Positions 35,715 to 45,970 of a stretch of 64,000 nt of DNA are shown here, in pieces; the first letter of the stretch is position 1; the number at the start of each line of letters is the position of its first letter. A program made the position numbers and the translations under genes. The stretch lies in NCBI GenBank assembly GCA_019454045.1, contig SKCR01048523.1, forward strand, positions 1-64,000, given 5' to 3'. Source of the stretch: Zanthoxylum bungeanum. Its lineage: Eukaryota > Streptophyta > Magnoliopsida > Sapindales > Rutaceae. The notes under the pieces are model-generated. The model was not told where the DNA came from. It searched no databases and saw nothing but the letters and a program-made list of their open reading frames with translations.

Positions 35715-35957
35715 GTGTGTTATTTAACGGGATCCTAGCCCACTAGGAAATTCGATTTCCCGAGTTCTCTACAGAGGGTTAGAAACTTGAAGAAAATAGT
35801 GGGAGGCTATTATTGAATTTGCAATCTCGTTCAGATAATTAGCCTTACTCGTCTTTCAAAATTATTTCGTCAATATTTTAAATGATTAGTTGGACTAATA
35901 TATTGTTATTTTACTTGTAACAGTTTGACTGTACCCATAACATCGTTGACTTTATAG

Positions 35958-36763
35958 TTGGACTATAGTTGTCAAGATGACTGGCAAAATAATATCCGCG
36001 ACATAATCATGGGCGATAATGTCTTCAAAGGGACAAACTTTGCCGACTGGGAAATGAACCTCAAGATAGTGCTTGGGGCTGAGAGGGTACTGTATACTAT
36101 TCAGAGGCCTCTCCCGCCTAAACCCACTGAGCCACTGGAGCTAGAGTTATGGAAGACTCATAGTGACGATTGTGACCAAGCTCAGTCAGTTATGCTAGCT
36201 GCAATGACCCAGCATTTCAGACGCCAAAACAGGGACTTGGATCCCTATAACATGATGGCAAGATTGCGTGATCTTCACCGCACTAACAAGCGGATGAAGA
36301 GGTACGAGCTAGTAAGGAAACTCTTCCGCTCCCGGATGACAGATGGCGCATCAGTTGAGGCCCACGGGACTCAAATGATCGCTGACATAGATGAGTTAGC
36401 CAATATGGGCATTGTCTTGGAGGCAGAGCTGACGATTGATATGATATTACAATCGCTGCCCGATACTTGGAAACAAATCATCGTCAACTATAAGTTGATG
36501 GATACTGACGACACTCTTGGAGAGTTGTTGTCCGTGCTGAAGGAGTCCGAAAGGGAACTCCTAAAGGGGAGCAAGCGCGAGGCGCATTATGCATCGACCT
36601 CTCATGCGCCAAAGGCTAGGCCCATGGCAATTGGAGGTGCGAGGAAGAGGAAGTTCAAAAAGAAGGCAAAGGCAAGTTGACAGTGGCTTCTAGGAAGCCA
36701 AAGGACAAATCTCGCGACATCTGCCTTAACTGCGGCAAAAGGGGTCACTGGAAACGTGACTGC
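35958..36763 (+). CDS. gag: A gag (nucleocapsid precursor), frameshifted
   Basis: The frame from 35958 to 36680 codes a copia-type gag (UBN2-like): FKGTNFADWEMNLKIVLG, a helical region with RRQNRDLDPYNMMARL and MILQSLPDTWKQI, then a basic end. B's gag starts at an ATG whose counterpart in A (about 35975) is shifted out of frame by an indel, so A's true start is lost. A second shift near 36665 moves the CCHC zinc knuckle (CLNCGKRGHWKRDC, 36722-36763) into another frame, leaving the 240-residue frame without it. The protein would form virus-like particles and bind element RNA in the cytoplasm. Confidence 0.85.
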
Positions 36764-36819
36764 CAAATAAGCATTGTGCAGAGGAGGATAGCAAGGGTGG
36801 CAAGGCTACCGCCTCTGGT

Positions 36820-38112
36820 ATGTTTGTTATTGAGATAAATATGAATACTTCTAGTTTTAAAAATTGGATTTTTGATTCTGGTTGTGGTGCTCATATTTGT
36901 ACTGATGTGCAGGATCTGCATGATAGCAGGATGCTGGCGTCAGGGGAGATGGATCTACGGGTCGGAAACGGAACACCAGTTGCTGTTTTGGCCGTAGGGA
37001 CTTTTGTTTTAGAACTGCCCTCAGGGCATGTACTTAAACTTTTAAACTGTTATTTTGTACCTAGTTTAACTAGGAATATTATATCTGTATCCTTGTTAAC
37101 CCAGCAGGGTTACACTTTTGTATTTAGAAACACTGGGTGTTATTTATATAAAAATGATGCAGAAATTTGCATAGCTGTTGCAAATAACGGTCTTTATATT
37201 TTGAATATAAATGAATCTCCTAAAATGACAAACAAAAGGCTCAAAAGGAGTAATCTAAAAGATGAAGCTTATATGTGGCATTGTCGTCTAGGACACATTA
37301 ACAAGACTCGCATATCCACACTTTCGAAGAGTGGGTACTTGGACGAATTTGATCTCAATTCATATGACGTCTGCGAATCTTGTCTTTTAGGCAAAATGCC
37401 TAAATCACCTTTTAGCGGTAAAGGTGAACGTACCACAGAACTGTTAGCTCTCGTTCATACTGACGTATGCGGGCCCATGTCTAGCCAGGCTAGAGGTGGA
37501 TTTCACTACTTCGTAACCTTTACAGATGATGCATCTCGTTACGGTTATGTGTATCTTATGAGACACAAGTCGGAAACTTTTGAGAAATTCAAAGAGTTTC
37601 GACACGAAGTGGAGAAACAAACAGGGAAGAGTATTAAGACATTACGGTCAGACCGTGGTGGCGAATACTTAAGTTATGAGTTTCAAGATTACTTGAAAGA
37701 ATATGGTATTCTTTCACAGTGGACTCCTCCTGGAACACCGCAATTAAACGGTGTGTCCGAACGGAGAAACCGCACCTTGTTGGACATGGTAAGGTCAATG
37801 ATGAGTCGCACTGAGCTACCAATATCCTTCTGGGGATACGCATTAAACAGTGCTATACTTATTTTGAATAAAGTACCGTCGAAGTCTGTTGAACAGACTC
37901 CATATGAGATATGGACAGGAAGGAAACCAGGTTTCTCTTTCCTGAAGATTTGGGGATGCTGGGCACATGTTAAACGTTTGGAAAGTACCAAACTTGAACC
38001 CAAAACTGATAAATGCCTTTTTGTAGGATATCCTAGGGAAACCAAAGGATATTACTTCTATCACACCACAAGAGAACAAAGTATTTGTTGCTCTACAAGC
38101 ATTTTTCCTTGA
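36820..38112 (+). CDS. pol: A protease and integrase (5' half of pol)
   Basis: A 430-residue open frame. Protease: DSGCGAH with catalytic Asp19. GAG-pre-integrase and zinc finger: H154, H159, C185, C188. Integrase core: D215 (HTDVCGP), D278 (RSDRGGEY) and E314 (SERRNRT), 35 residues between the last two, the classical DD35E. After that comes the conserved GYPRETKGYYFY block near residue 403-414. Protease cuts the polyprotein; integrase inserts the cDNA in the nucleus and leaves 5-bp duplications, as seen at CAAGG. The frame is entered after an indel near 36785 and lost by a one-base insertion near 38070, where the last 14 or so residues become unrelated. Confidence 0.93.
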   Translation: MFVIEINMNTSSFKNWIFDSGCGAHICTDVQDLHDSRMLASGEMDLRVGNGTPVAVLAVGTFVLELPSGHVLKLLNCYFVPSLTRNIISVSLLTQQGYTFVFRNTGCYLYKNDAEICIAVANNGLYILNINESPKMTNKRLKRSNLKDEAYMWHCRLGHINKTRISTLSKSGYLDEFDLNSYDVCESCLLGKMPKSPFSGKGERTTELLALVHTDVCGPMSSQARGGFHYFVTFTDDASRYGYVYLMRHKSETFEKFKEFRHEVEKQTGKSIKTLRSDRGGEYLSYEFQDYLKEYGILSQWTPPGTPQLNGVSERRNRTLLDMVRSMMSRTELPISFWGYALNSAILILNKVPSKSVEQTPYEIWTGRKPGFSFLKIWGCWAHVKRLESTKLEPKTDKCLFVGYPRETKGYYFYHTTREQSICCSTSIFP

Positions 38113-38131
38113 GAAGGATTTTATAAATGCA

Positions 38132-39928
38132 GTGGTAAGTGGGAGGAAAGTAGAACTCGATGAAGATCGTAGTGATACTGTTCCTGGCAATGAATCAACG
38201 ACGGAACAAGAACAGACCGTCCAGGATGAGTCTGTACCACAAACTTCACATACACAAGGACCGCGTAGGTCGGAGAGAGTCAGAACAGTACCTGAGAGGT
38301 ATGGGTTCCTGATCTCACCTCATGTAGATATTAATCTGATTGAGGATAATGAGCCGGCTACGTATGAGGAAGCGATACGAAATATCGATTCCGCTTTATG
38401 GCAAGAAGCCATGAAGTCCGAGATGGATTCCATGTACGCCAACCAAGTTTGGACACTGGTTGATGCACCAGAAGGCGTAAAGCCTATTGGATGCAGATGG
38501 ATCTTCAAGAAGAAGACCGACATGGATGGCAACGTACAAACGTACAAAGCTAGGCTTGTAGCGAAGGGGTATCGTCAACAATACGGTATTGATTATGACG
38601 AGACCTTCTCACCCGTTGCCATGATTAAATCCATTCGGATAATGCTTGCAATAGCTGCATATTTCGACTTCGAGATATGGCAGATGGACGTTAAAACCGC
38701 TTTCCTTAACGGAAACCTTTTGGAGGATGTTTATATGCAACAGCCTGACGGTTTTATCGTGCCAAGACTTGCAAACAAGGTTTGTAAGTTAAATCGATCC
38801 ATTTATGGATTGAAGCAAGCATCACGGTCATGGAATCAACGTTTTGATGAGATCATAAAAGAATATGATTTCGTGCAAAACGCAGATGACCCTTGTGTAT
38901 ACAAGAAGGTTAGTGGGAGAGCACTTACTTTTATCGTCCTTTATGTCGACGACGTATTGCTGATAGGCAATGACATTCCCATGCTAACGTCGGTGAAAGC
39001 TTGGCTTTCATTAAAATTCTCCATGAAAGATCTGGGAGAAGCAGCCTTTATTCTTGGAATAAAGATCTACCGGGATAGATCTAGAAAGCTGCTTGGACTC
39101 TCCCAGAGTACATACATTGATAAAGTGTTGAAGCGATTCAACATGGAACAATCCAAGAGGGGATTGGTTCCAATGATACGTGGTACCTCTCTGTCTAAGG
39201 ACATGTGTCCTAAGACTCAGGAAGAGAGAGACAACATGAGTCGGATACCGTTCGCCTCGGCAGTCGGATCGATCATGTATGCCATGATATGTACACGACC
39301 TGATGTCTCATATGCTTTGAGCATGTGTAGTCGCTATCAGGCCGATCCAGGTGAAGGTCACTGGATAGCAGTTAAGAATATCCTTAAATATCTTAAACGA
39401 ACTAAGGATGCTTTCTTAATTTATGGAGGTGGAGAACTTGCGGTATCTGGGTATACCGATGCAAGTTTCCAAACCGACAAGGATGACTACAGGTCACAAT
39501 CCGGGTACATTTTTTGTTTGAATAACGGAGCAGTGAGCTGGAAATCTTCCAAGCAAGATACTGTTGCCGATTCAACAACAGAAGCGGAGTACATCGCTGC
39601 ATCTGAAGCAGCAAAGGAGGCAGTTTGGATCCGAAAGTTCCTAATCGGATTAGGAGTAGTTCCGTTAGCAGCAGAGCCCGTTCCATTGTATTGTGACAAT
39701 AACGGGGCTATAGCACAGGCTAAGGAACCAAGGTCTCATCAACGGTCCAAGCATGTTCTTCGACGTTACCATCTGATTCGGGAGATTATACATCGTGGCG
39801 ATGTAAAAGTCGAGAAGGTCACATCAGATGATAACATTGCAGACCCGCTGACGAAGGCTGTCATTCAGCAAGTTTTTGAACGACACATACATAGTTCGGG
39901 TATTAGATGCTTGAGTGACTGGCTATAG
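38132..39928 (+). CDS. pol: A reverse transcriptase and RNase H (3' half of pol)
   Basis: A 598-residue open frame, with homologous reading continuing slightly upstream. An acidic/Ser-Thr linker (1-60) precedes RT, which has WIFKKKTD, D186 in QMDVKTAF, and YVDD at 271-274 (codons from 38942). The thumb-like region contains GLSQSTYIDKVLKRF. RNase H follows with D443 (YTDASF), E484/E486 (STTEAEYIA) and D522 (CDNNGAI), and ends in SDWL 3 bp before the PPT region. RT copies element RNA from the tRNA primer and RNase H removes the template. All key residues are present. Only the frame break near 38070 separates it from integrase. Confidence 0.95.
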   Translation: MVSGRKVELDEDRSDTVPGNESTTEQEQTVQDESVPQTSHTQGPRRSERVRTVPERYGFLISPHVDINLIEDNEPATYEEAIRNIDSALWQEAMKSEMDSMYANQVWTLVDAPEGVKPIGCRWIFKKKTDMDGNVQTYKARLVAKGYRQQYGIDYDETFSPVAMIKSIRIMLAIAAYFDFEIWQMDVKTAFLNGNLLEDVYMQQPDGFIVPRLANKVCKLNRSIYGLKQASRSWNQRFDEIIKEYDFVQNADDPCVYKKVSGRALTFIVLYVDDVLLIGNDIPMLTSVKAWLSLKFSMKDLGEAAFILGIKIYRDRSRKLLGLSQSTYIDKVLKRFNMEQSKRGLVPMIRGTSLSKDMCPKTQEERDNMSRIPFASAVGSIMYAMICTRPDVSYALSMCSRYQADPGEGHWIAVKNILKYLKRTKDAFLIYGGGELAVSGYTDASFQTDKDDYRSQSGYIFCLNNGAVSWKSSKQDTVADSTTEAEYIAASEAAKEAVWIRKFLIGLGVVPLAAEPVPLYCDNNGAIAQAKEPRSHQRSKHVLRRYHLIREIIHRGDVKVEKVTSDDNIADPLTKAVIQQVFERHIHSSGIRCLSDWL

Positions 39929-39930
39929 GC

Positions 39931-39942
39931 CAAGTGGGAGAT
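39931..39942 (+). other. A polypurine tract
   Basis: CAAGTGGGAGAT sits between the RNase H stop and the 3' LTR start at 39943. Confidence 0.88.
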
Positions 39943-41914
39943 TGTTAGACATTATGTCCCATAGCGTCACTGTTTGTAAATGATATTGTATTATTGTACA
40001 AAATTAACTATGTGATAATGAAATTGCCTTTTGCCGTTTTGTAATTTTTTTTACTTTGATATATAAATGGCGAAAGTCCATATGATTAGTACTGGATTGA
40101 GATGATATGAGACAGTATCAATCCATAAAGGTTTAATCATTAAATATCCCTAGTCGTAGTATTATCGAGACTGGACATCGATAATGCGGAATAGGCTAGT
40201 ATTGCGCTTGTGCACGTTGTGAGGGCACAACGGCATAGTTCTCATATATTTAAGTATTGGATACTTATGCAAGTGCGATAGGAGGTTGTGTTTTACCGAT
40301 GGTACGGAAAACAGCTTCGCTCTGGATAGACCCCGCGGAATCCCATTGGTAGTATGTCTATGTGTCTATGGGAGGCCGCATCAGGGTAGGTGTATATGGT
40401 CTTAACCTGAGACTTACATCGCTAGTACTTGCGACAATCGGTAAACTTTGGTTTTGGTGGTTGGGGACCTTAACCGGTTCTGTGTACACCTCTTCTGGGT
40501 TTATCGAGAAGCGTAGTGTACTGGATGTGATGTCAAGATGGAAGTATCGCTTCAGACATATGGAGGTGATGATCACGCAGGGCACAGAACTAGTACTCTA
40601 TAAAAGGTTGCAACCGTCGGGACAATATGACCAGGTCAGGATTGTCCGATTTAAAGAGACTAGTTGCTTGATGTCCGATATATGTTTCGTACGGGGCAGA
40701 CACATCTCCAGCCCTAGGCCTAGCATGTGATCATCCGATACTGGATCGATGTACGCAATACTACGGTATACTACGCTTGATATAGATCTTATATTCCTAT
40801 AAGAATATTTCTGGAGAATTGGGTAGGCATGGCGCTTTGCTAGAAGCCAACCTTGTCTTGTGAATCGGTAAAGACGTAGTACGAGGTACGTACGTGTTCG
40901 GATTATCCGACGACCGTATTTACTGCCAAAATATCCGGAGGTCTCTTGGGTCGCTTCCCGAAGATTCACCTATGATATTTGATTCGAATTTAATTAATCT
41001 TGGATTAATTACGGAGAAACTTTATCTTGGATAAAGTGCCTTATTTAGAGAGAGAGAACGATTAATTTGGAATTAATCAGTAAGATTATTATATTCGATA
41101 TAATAATTGAAATTCGATTTCGACGCGAAATTAAAATTAGATTTTAATTCGGGCATACGAGTTAATTTAGAAATAATTCGTTAGCGACGTAAATAATAAT
41201 TTCGCTAGGCGCGATTATTTATTTAAATTCGATTTAATTAACGTCGCGACGCAAGTTCGGTATTTCGGAAATATCGAACCCGAACGCGTGAGTGGACGTG
41301 GGCCCACTTTCATTTGGAAACGTGTGGGGCCCACATGACACTTGTCATTATATGCATTATTTTATTGATAAGGCATTGCATGTTAATAGTGTACAAAACA
41401 CTCTAAGGCATTGCATGGTGATAGTGTGCATTACACTCAAAGGTTTGCATGGAGTTTGAGTGTTTGACACTCTAAGCCATTGCATGGTTTATGTCATAGA
41501 TTTTTATTAATTTAATAAATTATAACATAAATATAAATTGATTTTTGGTAAAACAAATATCAATTAAGACTTTACACAAAAATCTCTCTTCTCTCTCAAA
41601 TTGCCGAGAACTCCATTGACAAGGGCAAGGAAGATTTGATCTTCTATTTCTCCATTTTTGCTAGCACAAGCAAGGGATCAAAAGAGGTGATAGGGAAACC
41701 ATCAAAGAGCTTGGAATACAAAAGCTTGGAGCTTCAAGTCTTCTTCCTCCTCTTGGCCGAATCTTCCAAACTTGGAGCTTCTACCATTTGATCATCTTCT
41801 TCATCACAAGATATTGTAAGTATGATTCATTCCGCCATACTTCATGTTTATATATATTCTTTATAGTATTTCACATGCTTAATCTTTGTTTGGGACATAT
41901 TATAGAAACCAACA
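39943..41914 (+). repeat. A 3' LTR
   Basis: 1972 bp, TGTTAGACATTATG to aaccaaca, followed by the CAAGG duplication. It lacks the 434-bp duplication of the 5' copy and matches B's LTRs closely in length (1974 bp). Confidence 0.93.
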
Positions 41915-41919
41915 CAAGG
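41915..41919. repeat. Right target-site duplication of A (CAAGG)
   Basis: Exact repeat of 31213-31217. Confidence 0.92.
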
Positions 41920-42488
41920 CCTGAATAAAACTTTCCAAACTAAAGTTTATTTAACCAATGTATGCTAGAGTTAGAAAATGATTTGGTGTCTTCTTCACTC
42001 AGTAAATGGTAATAGCCAAAAGGAAAAAGCTTGAAGACATCTAGATAAATCATTTACTCGAAGCTTACCTAAAGGAATATGTAAAGTGTTGTCGACTAAT
42101 TTGGAGGATCTATTGTTTATTCCTGTCACCAAGGCAATAAGATCATAAGAGGTCAGGGTATTTAAGAGAGTTCGCTCCACCCTCCCTCTGGGGAATTTTC
42201 AAAGGAGGAATCCATTTGACAGTTATTACTTAAACTTGCTAAAATCCTCAATAATAGTTTAAGTCTAAAATTTGTCTCCCATTGTAAAGTATAGACCCAA
42301 AGGGCTTAAACCGTATTAGCAGGACTAGGCTTTACCAGACTCACCAATACAAATTTGTCCCTAAATTGTACTATTGACAATGGTTTGACTTTTCTGAGTC
42401 ATAAGACGGAACGACCCTTAGGCGTGGTCTGATAACTTAGTGGCAAAGATTTGGTGTCCACAAGGACTAGCATAAGCTATGGCATGTT
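41920..42488 (+). other. Tat/Ogre-like leader fragment (related to G3 leader)
   Basis: Non-coding. From about 41970 to 42240 it aligns with G3 59165-59420: tggtgtcttcttcactca, ggaggat.tattgtttattcctg and ctccaccctccctctgggga occur in the same order. It is therefore a piece of an older relative of G3 that received A, D and C. It resumes at 43284 after D. Confidence 0.6.
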
Positions 42489-42493
42489 TGATT
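42489..42493. repeat. Left target-site duplication of D (TGATT)
   Basis: TGATT abuts the LTR start of D and is repeated exactly at 43284-43288. Confidence 0.88.
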
Positions 42494-42994
42494 TGTTGGA
42501 TAATATGACCCATAGCGTCACTATTTGCACAGAACATTGTGTTGCTGTAGCAAAATTAACTATGTAACAAGGAAATTGCACTCTCATCATTTGTGATTAG
42601 ATCACCTTAGATATATAAATGAAGAGAGGTCCCTATGATTAGTTCCTGGATTGAGATGTATGAGACAGTATCAGTCCACGAAGGATTAATCATTAAATAT
42701 CCCTAGCCGTAGTATTATCGAGACTGGACATCGATAATGCGGAATAGGCCTAGTATTGCACTTGTATGCGTTGTGAGGGCACAACGGCATAGTTCTCATA
42801 TATATATAAGTGTTGGATACTTATGCAAGTGCGAAGGTGGTAGGGAGGTTCGACCATGAGGCGGGACTCATCCGATGGAGTTTGAGCTTCGTTTTGAGAC
42901 CCGAAACTGCCAAGACAGTGAGCATGGACTGTTGCAGTAAACTTACCAAGGCAGTGCGTTTTTGGGCATGATTCATCTTCAAATCGACATAACC

Positions 42995-43260
42995 GATCAA
43001 TGTAAGTATTCCGCTATCTTCGTTGGTGTATTCACGCATGTTTTCATGTCTTGATTTGATCTTGGGACCTTAGAAAAACCAACAATGGCATCAAGAGCTA
43101 ATGTTGCAAGCATGAAAAATGTAGGGCTTGTTGAGCATGATTTGAATGAATTGATTAGCTCTTGATGCCATTGTTGGTTTTTCTAAGGTCCCAAGATCAA
43201 ATCAAGACATGAAAACATGCGTGAATACACCAACGAAGATAGCGGAAACTTACATTGATC
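42995..43260. repeat. 107-bp inverted repeat (palindrome) inside D
   Basis: The left arm 42995-43102 and right arm 43154-43260 are exact complements apart from one missing base near 43247, with a 51-bp spacer. The arms cover the LTR end plus primer site. The transcript would fold into a long hairpin. Confidence 0.92.
43085..43099 (+). other. D primer-binding site
   Basis: ATGGCATCAAGAGCT after the first LTR end. It is repeated in reverse at about 43158-43172 within the palindrome. Confidence 0.75.
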
Positions 43261-43283
43261 TTGGGACCTTAGAAAAACCAACA

Positions 43284-43368
43284 TGATTGCCCAACCCAAT
43301 GATCAAGGAATTGTGATTTATATCATAAATTGGTTGGGAACCTACCTAGTTATCATTTTTTATAATTG
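43284..43368. other. 85-bp target DNA between D and C, with D's right duplication
   Basis: Starts with TGATT (43284-43288) and ends aattg just before C's LTR. It is the continuation of the fragment at 41920-42488. Confidence 0.6.
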
Positions 43369-45379
43369 TGTTGGAGATTCTAAGGGTCCCAAGGATCACA
43401 AATCAAGCATGAAACACAAGTGAATAACAAATCGAGAAAGTCGCGGAATACTTACATCGAGCGGTTGAGCGACGCTTTGACGAACAAAAATTCTATTTTG
43501 CTCACAGTGGACTGCTCACGGTAGTGTAGTGAATTCCTCACTGGTTCGGCCTTCAATCAACAAGAAACCAAGATCCAAGCTTCGTCATTTGATTCCTGGC
43601 TCATGGGTGGACTTCCCTATCACCTTCGCATTGATCCCAGAGTGTGCTAGCACTCTTGTTCTTGCCACAAAAACACATTGCTTCCCATTTTCTTCACAGT
43701 TTTGGCGAACCAGAAACCAGAAGAAAAAGCCCTCCATGGGCGTGAGTGAAGAGAGGAAAGAGAGGAGAGAATGTGTTGAATGATTTCCAAAATCAAAGAC
43801 TTAAAATAATATACCAAAATTTGGTATATGTTTCATTTAATTTCTTACACATTTGAGTGTCCAACACTCAAACATCAACTCACATCATTCAAGTTGTCAA
43901 GTCACATCACTCAAAGTGACAAGTGATTTGACGCTTGATACGACTAGCGATTTGACACTTCATTTTACGTGCCGCACTCGAATTCGAAATGCGAACGCGC
44001 TCGCAAATAATCTCGGGCTTGGGATCGCTAATTCCAAATTAATGAATTTTCCGTTGCGTCGTAATTAAATGATTACGCCTAGAGAAATCACTATTCACGT
44101 TGCTAACGAATTAATTCTAAATTAATTCGTTCACCCGAATTAAAATCCAATTTCAATTCCGCATCGAAGTCCAATTTCGTTAAATATATCAAATATATTA
44201 ATTTATCGATTAATTCCAAATTAATCTTTCCTCTATTTAAATGATAATTTATCCCATATAAAATATCTCTGTAATTAATCCCAGATTAATTTTCTCTCTC
44301 TTCTAATTAATCCCAGATTAATATAGAGTGCGAGTCATACGTCATCAGGGAATCTTTGGGAAGCCACCCATGAGACCCCCGGATATGTTGGCAGTAATTC
44401 GGTCGTCGGACTATCCGAACACGTAAGTACCTCGTACAACGTTTATACCGAATTACAAGACAAGGTTGGCCTCTAGCAAAGCGCCATGCCTACCCAATTC
44501 TCTGGAAATATCCTTACAGGAATAATGGATCTATATCAGGCGTAGTATACGTAGTATTGTATATTTCTGTCCAGTTTCAGATGATCACATGCGAGGCCTG
44601 GGGCTGATACAGTGTCTGCCCCGTACCAAGCATATATCAGATTACGAGCAACTAGTCTCTTAATATCGGATAATCGTGACCAAGTCATATTATCCCGAAG
44701 TTTGCAAACCTTATTAGAGAGCCAGTTCTGTATCCATGCGTGATCATCAACTCCATATGACTGGAGTGACACTTTCGTCTTGACATCACACCCAACACAC
44801 TATGATTCTCAATATACCCAGCATCGGCGTTCACAGAACCTGTTAAAGCCCTAGACGACCTCAACCAAAGTTTATTGATTGTCGTAAGTATTGGCGGTGC
44901 AAGTCTCAGGTTAAGACCAAATACACCTACCCTGATTTTGGATTTCCATAGACAAATAGTCATACTACCAATGGAATTACGAGGGGGTCTTATCCAGAGC
45001 GAAGCTGTTTCCCGTACCATCAGTGAAAAACAACCTCCTATTACACTTGCATGAGTATCCTATACCCAAATTATGAGAACTATGATGTTGTGCCCTCACA
45101 ACGCGCACAAGTGTAATACTAGTATTTTACGCATTCATCGATGTCCAATCTCTATAATGCTCTGACTAGGGATATTTAATGATTTATCCTTCGTGGACTG
45201 ATACTGTCTCATATCATTCTCCGTCTAGGAACAAATCATAGGGACCTCTCATCATTTATATATCTAGGTGATCTAATCACAAATGATAAGAGTGCAATCT
45301 CCTTTGTCACATAGTTAATTTGTACAACAACACCATGAACTGTACAAATAGTGACGCTATGGGTCATAATTGTCCAACA
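43369..45379 (-). repeat. C 3' LTR (minus strand)
   Basis: 2011 bp from TGTTGGAGATTC to tgtccaaca, followed on the right by aactcccacttgg, the complement of the polypurine tract (45380-45391). It aligns with the reverse complement of the E1 LTRs, with many substitutions. Confidence 0.85.
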
Positions 45380-45970
45380 AACTCCCACTTGGCCTATAAT
45401 CAGTCACTCGAGTGCTTGACACCCGAACTAGGTACGGTTGGCTCAAATTGCTGAGAAAAGCTTTCGTCAGTGGATTTGCATGATTATCGTCTGATGCGAT
45501 TTATACGATCATCACATCGTCACGATGTATGATCCGAACGAATCAGATGAATATCGAAATATGTATCTGGATCGTGGTGAGACCATTAATTCTTTAGCCT
45601 GTGCTCAAGCCTAGCTCAGCTGCTAACAGAATTATATCTAATCTATTAGATTTTTTATCGACCCGAAGGCTTCAATTGTTGCCTCAGCTGCAGCAATAAC
45701 CCGCATTTGTTGTTTATTCGGTAACAGTATCTTGCTTGGAAGATTTCAGCTCACTGTTCCGTTACAAACTTTGTAGTACCGTTTGCAACTTTATCTTCTT
45801 ATCGGTTTTAGGAAACTTGCAGTAGTGATCACAGTCACTTCAAGTTCTCCTTCTCCATACATTAAGACAATATCTTTAGATCTCTAAGATACTAACAAAT
45901 GTTCTTAACTTCAATCCAGTGACTATCACTCGGATTGGCCTTTTGTGAATCCATATGCTCAAACGTATGA
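45380..45970 (-). pseudogene. C RNase H remnant
   Basis: Minus-strand homology to the RNase H end of A/B and E1 (for example the region around atcttgcttggaagattt), with no open frame. Interrupted at 45970 by B and resumed at 56255. Confidence 0.7.
45966..45970. repeat. Left target-site duplication of B (TATGA)
   Basis: TATGA abuts the LTR and is repeated exactly at 56255-56259. Joining the two restores the C sequence aaacgtatgagacacc, colinear with E1 8256-8275. Confidence 0.93.

Larger units (their letters stand above)
33628..35957 (+). other. A non-coding leader
   Basis: AT-rich leader without a credible frame. It has three near-copies of a 142-145-bp unit (about 33660-34085) and, closer to gag, four spaced copies of the TTGGCCAAAGTCAAG motif (35330-35714). 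The end of the leader carries agttggactatagttg just before gag. Confidence 0.7.
31218..41914 (+). mobile_element. A: Ty1/copia element with long gag-pol frames, plus strand
   Basis: 10,697 bp between perfect CAAGG duplications. The order is 5' LTR (31218-33612), PBS (33613-33627), a leader of 2.3 kb, gag, protease, integrase, RT, RNase H, PPT (39931-39942) and 3' LTR (39943-41914). The PR-IN-RT-RH order defines Ty1/copia. Long LTRs and protein features suggest the Angela/BARE-like group (inference). At least four frame changes (near 35980, 36665, 36785 and 38070) break the polyprotein. The catalytic motifs themselves are intact. Confidence 0.95.
42494..43283 (+). mobile_element. D: 790-bp rearranged mini-element of the E1/C copia family
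   Basis: It begins TGTTGGATAATATGACCC like the E1-type LTR and ends accaaca, flanked by perfect TGATT repeats. Parts in order: an LTR of only 591 bp (42494-43084), joined at TGCGA (42830-42834) across a gap that removes about 1435 bp relative to the E1 LTR; a primer site (43085-43099); about 54 bp of leader; an inverted copy of primer site and LTR end (43154-43260); and then, switching at GATC, a direct copy of the last LTR bases to 43283. No coding capacity. The perfect duplication suggests it integrated in this form or was trimmed without touching its ends. Confidence 0.85.

Noticed and set aside
36660..36790. Programmed frameshift between gag and pol in A
   Set aside because: B is open in a single frame from zinc knuckle into protease, and A and B shift at different points. 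Accidental indels explain it better.
37634..38190. Antisense frames of 69-118 residues across A and B integrase
   Set aside because: Shadows of the conserved pol sequence on the opposite strand.
31218..41914. Endogenous pararetrovirus or retrovirus-like element with env
   Set aside because: Gene order is PR-IN-RT-RH with LTRs and PBS, and there is no extra frame after RNase H. This is Ty1/copia.
42494..43084. Ordinary solo LTR
   Set aside because: The sequence continues through a primer site, an inverted LTR end and a second LTR end before the matching TGATT, so the unit is not a solo LTR.
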